Positions 14,980-17,017 of a stretch of DNA of 17,017 nucleotides are shown piece after piece. The first letter of the stretch is position 1, and each line of letters starts with the position of its first letter. The position numbers and the translations under genes are program-made. Source of the stretch: Lachnospiraceae bacterium (GTDB lineage Bacteria; Bacillota_A; Clostridia; Lachnospirales; Lachnospiraceae); assembly GCA_028694115.1 (NCBI GenBank), contig JAQUUB010000096.1, positions 1 through 17,017 of the forward strand, in the 5' to 3' direction. The notes below the pieces were generated by a model. It did not search any database. It was not told the origin of the DNA and saw only the letters and a list, made by a program, of their open reading frames with translations.

Positions 14980-15660
14980 TTACCTTTTGTTTACATCTAA
15001 AACAATTATTTCATAATTATTTACATTAATAGCATGTTGATTTTTAAGTTTATCTTTAATTTGCATTCGTAAAATTTCAGCATCATCAGTTGTTACATTC
15101 ACAACCAAACCTATCAATTTATTGCAATATTGTGCATAGTCTGTAATCTGATTATATAATTCTTTACTAACCTGAGTTCCCCCTCGATGTACTTTCATTT
15201 CAATACCTATATTTCCATTAATTACAAAATCAATCCTATGTTTGCCGTTTACAAATTCGTAATCAGAATGATATCCATATCTTTCTTTCAGAACTGACAA
15301 TCTGCCTTCTAAATCTTGTTGATAATCTTTTTCTTTCTTGTTTATACCAAAACGGAATGGAACTTCATTTTTAAGAAAATTAAGTATGTTATTAAAAGAA
15401 GTATCCACGTTTGATGTTCCAATCCTTTGATTATCAGTCTCAGAAGGATTTATTGTTTTAAGTGTCTGGGTAGTTGTATGAGCTGTAGTAGGGGATTCAT
15501 CCTCTTTCCTTTGATTATAAGTATCAGAAGGATTTATTGTTTTAAGTGTCTGGGTGGTTGTATGAGATGTAGTAGAGGATTCATCCTCTTTCATAAAGCG
15601 AGAAACTACAAGAATAAGTACGATGAATCCTAAAAGGTATAGAAGATTGTTTAGATCCAT
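14980..15660 (-). CDS. Membrane-anchored PD-(D/E)xK nuclease
   Basis: A 226-aa protein and the last gene of a three-gene operon. A TTG nine codons upstream is possible, but the ATG at 15660 has a strong GAGGGAG ribosome site. One N-terminal helix (~4-22, LLYLLGFIVLILVV) anchors it. A Thr/Ser-rich linker follows, made of two 28-residue tandem repeats (24-51, 52-79). The C-terminal domain (~105-226) has a restriction-endonuclease-like core: E118 in QDLEGRL, D144 in HRIDFVI, E154-x-K156 in IGIEMKVH, and Q171 in YNQITDY. These are the catalytic D...ExK set with the usual helix Gln. The orientation of the anchor (nuclease inside or outside) is not determined; the KEDE after the helix suits a cytoplasmic C-terminus only weakly. 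DNA degradation near the membrane, for example of incoming DNA, is inference. Confidence 0.75.
   Translation of the reverse strand: MDLNNLLYLLGFIVLILVVSRFMKEDESSTTSHTTTQTLKTINPSDTYNQRKEDESPTTAHTTTQTLKTINPSETDNQRIGTSNVDTSFNNILNFLKNEVPFRFGINKKEKDYQQDLEGRLSVLKERYGYHSDYEFVNGKHRIDFVINGNIGIEMKVHRGGTQVSKELYNQITDYAQYCNKLIGLVVNVTTDDAEILRMQIKDKLKNQHAINVNNYEIIVLDVNKR
15424..15591 (-). repeat. Two 84-bp in-frame tandem repeats in the nuclease linker
   Basis: Each unit encodes 28 residues starting KEDES and containing HTTTQTLKTINPS. The two copies differ at only a few residues (S/P, S/A, D/E, Y/D), implying fairly recent duplication of a spacer between membrane helix and nuclease. Confidence 0.85.
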
Positions 15661-15673
15661 TACTCCCTCTTTA

Positions 15674-15787
15674 TTAAATATAGTCAAATGTTTGTGCAGT
15701 TATATATAATATATATCCTAATACCATTAAAGTAAATATAAGACGAAAAGCTTCAACAACTTTATCAGTTGGGTTCTGAGCCATCAT
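15674..15787 (-). CDS. 37-aa single-helix membrane microprotein
   Basis: A small gene filling the gap between the zinc-finger gene and the nuclease gene. The product begins MMAQNPTDKVVEAFR, followed by one membrane helix (LIFTLMVLGYILYITA), and ends TFDYI. The start is preceded by GGTGAA right before ATGATG. The gene begins 12 bases after the upstream stop and ends 13 bases before the nuclease ATG, whose ribosome site falls in that gap. This tight packing and a proper ribosome site support a real gene. It may be the partner or regulator of the anchored nuclease (for example a membrane subunit), by context only. A similar-shaped 35-aa protein is encoded at 16437-16544. Confidence 0.6.
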   Translation of the reverse strand: MMAQNPTDKVVEAFRLIFTLMVLGYILYITAQTFDYI

Positions 15788-15799
15788 TTCACCAGCTTT

Positions 15800-15982
15800 T
15801 TAGACTATACCTTTGCCCTTGCAGTTTGGACATTTAAGTAATCCTGTTCCTTTACATTGACTGCATACTGTTTCCATTAGTCCAGTTGTTCCATGTCCTG
15901 AACATACTTGACATTTCACAGTACCCTTACCATTACATGTTGGACATTTAACAGACTTGTTTGTTTTACTTCTTACTGTCAT
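15800..15982 (-). CDS. DnaJ-type zinc-finger miniprotein
   Basis: A 60-aa protein consisting almost only of four CxxCxGxG repeats: C13-x2-C16, C24-x2-C27, C40-x2-C43 and C51-x2-C54. These are CPTCNGKG, CQVCSGHG, CSQCKGTG and CPNCKGKG. This is the cysteine-rich zinc domain of DnaJ/Hsp40 without J domain or substrate-binding domain. It would bind two zinc ions and could act in protein-protein contacts or thiol chemistry. The longest frame begins at TTG 15994. I choose ATG 15982, which has GGTG six bases upstream. It is the first gene of the operon with the membrane microprotein and the anchored nuclease. Stand-alone DnaJ zinc fingers occur in many genomes, so the link to the nuclease rests on the operon. 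Confidence 0.7.
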   Translation of the reverse strand: MTVRSKTNKSVKCPTCNGKGTVKCQVCSGHGTTGLMETVCSQCKGTGLLKCPNCKGKGIV

Positions 15983-16014
15983 ATAAAACACCAAGAAGTA
16001 TTTAGTCGCAAAAT

Positions 16015-16023
16015 GTTATATAC
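16015..16023 (-). promoter_or_regulatory. TATA-like box of the zinc-finger/microprotein/nuclease operon
   Basis: GTATATAAC on the minus strand, ~37 nt before the ATG at 15982, predicts transcription from about 15993 with a leader of about 11 nt. Confidence 0.45.
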
Positions 16024-16132
16024 TTTTTCATTTTTTTGAACCTGTAAAAAACCAAGTTCCTCCTAATTGCAGAATCAAATATAGTTTTGATACAACCTAT
16101 CCTATTTAATTTTAAGAGTAAAATATGTATAT

Positions 16133-16172
16133 TTTTACTGTAAAATGTAAAAATGTAAATTTTACAGTAAAA
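16133..16172. promoter_or_regulatory. Perfect 14-bp inverted repeat upstream of the operon
   Basis: TTTTACTGTAAAAT (16133-16146) and its exact inverse ATTTTACAGTAAAA (16159-16172) flank 12 nt that again contain GTAAAA-like words. It lies ~110-150 bp upstream of the operon's TATA box. It could be an operator for a repressor or activator, or the end of a small element. Confidence 0.35.
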
Positions 16173-16329
16173 TAGTAAAACGGAATCAATAGGACTTGTA
16201 AGAAGAATTCAAAATAGAATTAAACATGCATAACATTAATCATTTTAATGGAATCAACATATACAAAAATAAATACATATAGGTGTAAATAAATAACATA
16301 AGTCTTTACTCGAATCAAAATAACATGTG

Positions 16330-16418
16330 GAGAAAACTTTAACTTATTATAATCTATTTGACATAATATTAATAAGGCCGTATGTGCTTGATTTCATTCT
16401 TCGAGTGTGTAAGTCCTA
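16330..16418. repeat. Right half of MITE family B, copy 2 (diverged)
   Basis: AGGCCGTATGTGCTTGATTT (16374 on) and GTGTAAGTCCT match the right part of 12979-13094 (AGGTCGCATGTACTTTGATTT, AGTAAGTCCT). A possible left end AGGACTT lies at 16190, which would make a ~229-bp element, but the left half does not match well. The region 16173-16330 otherwise shows nothing recognisable. Confidence 0.45.
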
Positions 16419-16436
16419 CAATAGTTTCCATCTTCA

Positions 16437-16544
16437 CTATGTGGCCAACACTGCCAGAATTTTTGATCCTGCCCAGATCACCACAAGCAATGTGATGATT
16501 CCCACGAGAGCTGCTACGGGATTGGTTTGTGCGTGGTCGTTCAT
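16437..16544 (-). CDS. 35-aa single-helix membrane microprotein
   Basis: The product begins MNDHAQTNPVAALVGIIT and continues as one hydrophobic helix (LLVVIWAGSKILAVLAT) to the stop. The ATG is preceded by GGTGAT with four bases spacing, an excellent archaeal ribosome site, and by an AATATA-type box at about 16597-16606. It shares with the 37-aa operon protein the size, a polar ...QxNP or QNP N-terminus and a single C-terminal helix. The sequences are too short to call homologous. Function unknown. Its stop codon lies 18 bp from the end of the MITE B relic. Confidence 0.55.
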   Translation of the reverse strand: MNDHAQTNPVAALVGIITLLVVIWAGSKILAVLAT

Positions 16545-16689
16545 GTTATCACCAGAGATAATAGATCTTCACTGTGCAAATAGTTTTCGTTTGTCCGTAT
16601 ATTAATCTCACTTTTCAAAAACGAAATAAATCCACCTGTCACTGACTCCTTAGAACTGTCAAAACCATAATATATGAAAATTTCTTTTG

Positions 16690-16850
16690 CGGTATTCTCT
16701 GCCTAGGCATCTTCCTAACATTACATACCCAATCAATGATCCAGCAATTGAGGCTTGTATGAAATAAAGCGAATGTCAAAAGTGATAAACCTTTTACTCT
16801 TAATGCTCATGTTAGGGAACGATTGGAGATGTGGGAAAAATCTTTTTAGA
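16690..16850 (+). pseudogene. Gene relic with frameshift (paralogous to relic at 8930)
   Basis: One frame reads YSLPRHLPNITYPINDPAIE then ACMK. After a one-base shift the protein continues NVKSDKPFTLNAHVRERLEM then WEKSF and a stop at about 16850. The tail matches the fragment at 8930-9020. An N-terminal part is not visible. The family is not recognised. Confidence 0.4.
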
Positions 16851-16929
16851 AATATTATCTTTCTTTTTCTTTAGATTTGATTTAAAGTCTTAATGTATCC
16901 CCTTCAAATTGAGTGGAAAGCTCTGTTTT

Positions 16930-17017
16930 TCAACTCAACGAGCTTTTTTCTCTGATGATTTGAGCCAGAGGTGGCATCTCAAATTTATTGCTCACTCTAT
17001 CCCATATGTACTGATAT
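16930..17017 (-). CDS. C-terminal 28 codons of an unknown protein (partial)
   Basis: The minus-strand frame entering from the right edge reads YQYIWDRVSNKFEMPPLA, then QIIREKSSLS and TGA at 16930-16932. Its composition is coding-like and the other two frames are closed. An AAAGCTC/GAGCTTT hairpin (about 16917-16947) surrounds the stop. Too little is visible for a family call. Confidence 0.4.
   Translation of the reverse strand, partial: YQYIWDRVSNKFEMPPLAQIIREKSSLS

Noticed and set aside
16327..16605. 92-aa plus-strand frame
   Set aside because: It runs across the MITE B relic and then antisense through the 35-aa gene, which has a better ribosome site and a coherent membrane helix.

Overview
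The window looks like archaeal accessory DNA, most likely from Methanosarcina or a close relative. The base composition is AT-rich. Genes are preceded by TATA-like boxes about 25-40 nt upstream, some with essentially no leader, and by GGAGG/GGTGA ribosome sites. The proteins are of archaeal type: an SNJ2-like integrase, a helicase/primase-like fusion and an MCM-like protein. This assignment is inference; no rRNA, tRNA or housekeeping marker is present to prove it. I see no CRISPR array.

Layout. Positions 1-126 are the istA-side end of an IS21-family element, with the first 12 codons of istA running off the left edge. It has cut a helicase-primase fusion gene, whose C-terminal half continues to 1612. 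Positions 1613-2300 hold two copies of a ~115-bp non-coding repeat, followed by an archaeal tyrosine integrase on the minus strand. From 3387 to 9853 there is a run of unrelated orphan genes: a polytopic membrane protein, a membrane-tethered PIN-domain protein, an unknown 155-aa protein, a zinc-ribbon/HEPN protein and an unknown 228-aa protein. Positions 9958-10833 hold decayed genes and a small zinc-ribbon/HTH/45-aa cluster. Then come an unknown 440-aa protein (minus), two short transposon relics, and a 415-aa protein that I read as an MCM-like AAA+ protein without Walker motifs. Positions 14980-15982 (minus) form a compact three-gene operon: a DnaJ-type zinc-finger miniprotein, a 37-aa one-helix membrane protein and a membrane-anchored PD-(D/E)xK nuclease. 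The right end has another 35-aa membrane microprotein, a frameshifted gene relic and the last 28 codons of a minus-strand gene.

At least four families of short non-autonomous or palindromic elements are scattered between the genes, several present twice: 9021/14670, 12979/16330, 3062/12870 and 7113/10974. This fits a frequently invaded island.

How the genes may work together: four proteins carry nuclease or nucleic-acid-enzyme signatures. These are the PIN protein with C-terminal membrane helices, the HEPN protein with an RX4H motif, the membrane-anchored PD-(D/E)xK protein, and the helicase with a primase-like domain. Clustered with an integrase and IS debris, this composition is typical of a defence island. 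The best candidates for an undescribed system are the three-gene operon at 14980-15982 and the 691-aa wHTH-PIN-coiled-coil-membrane protein at 4918-6993. No function has been shown for either from this sequence alone.
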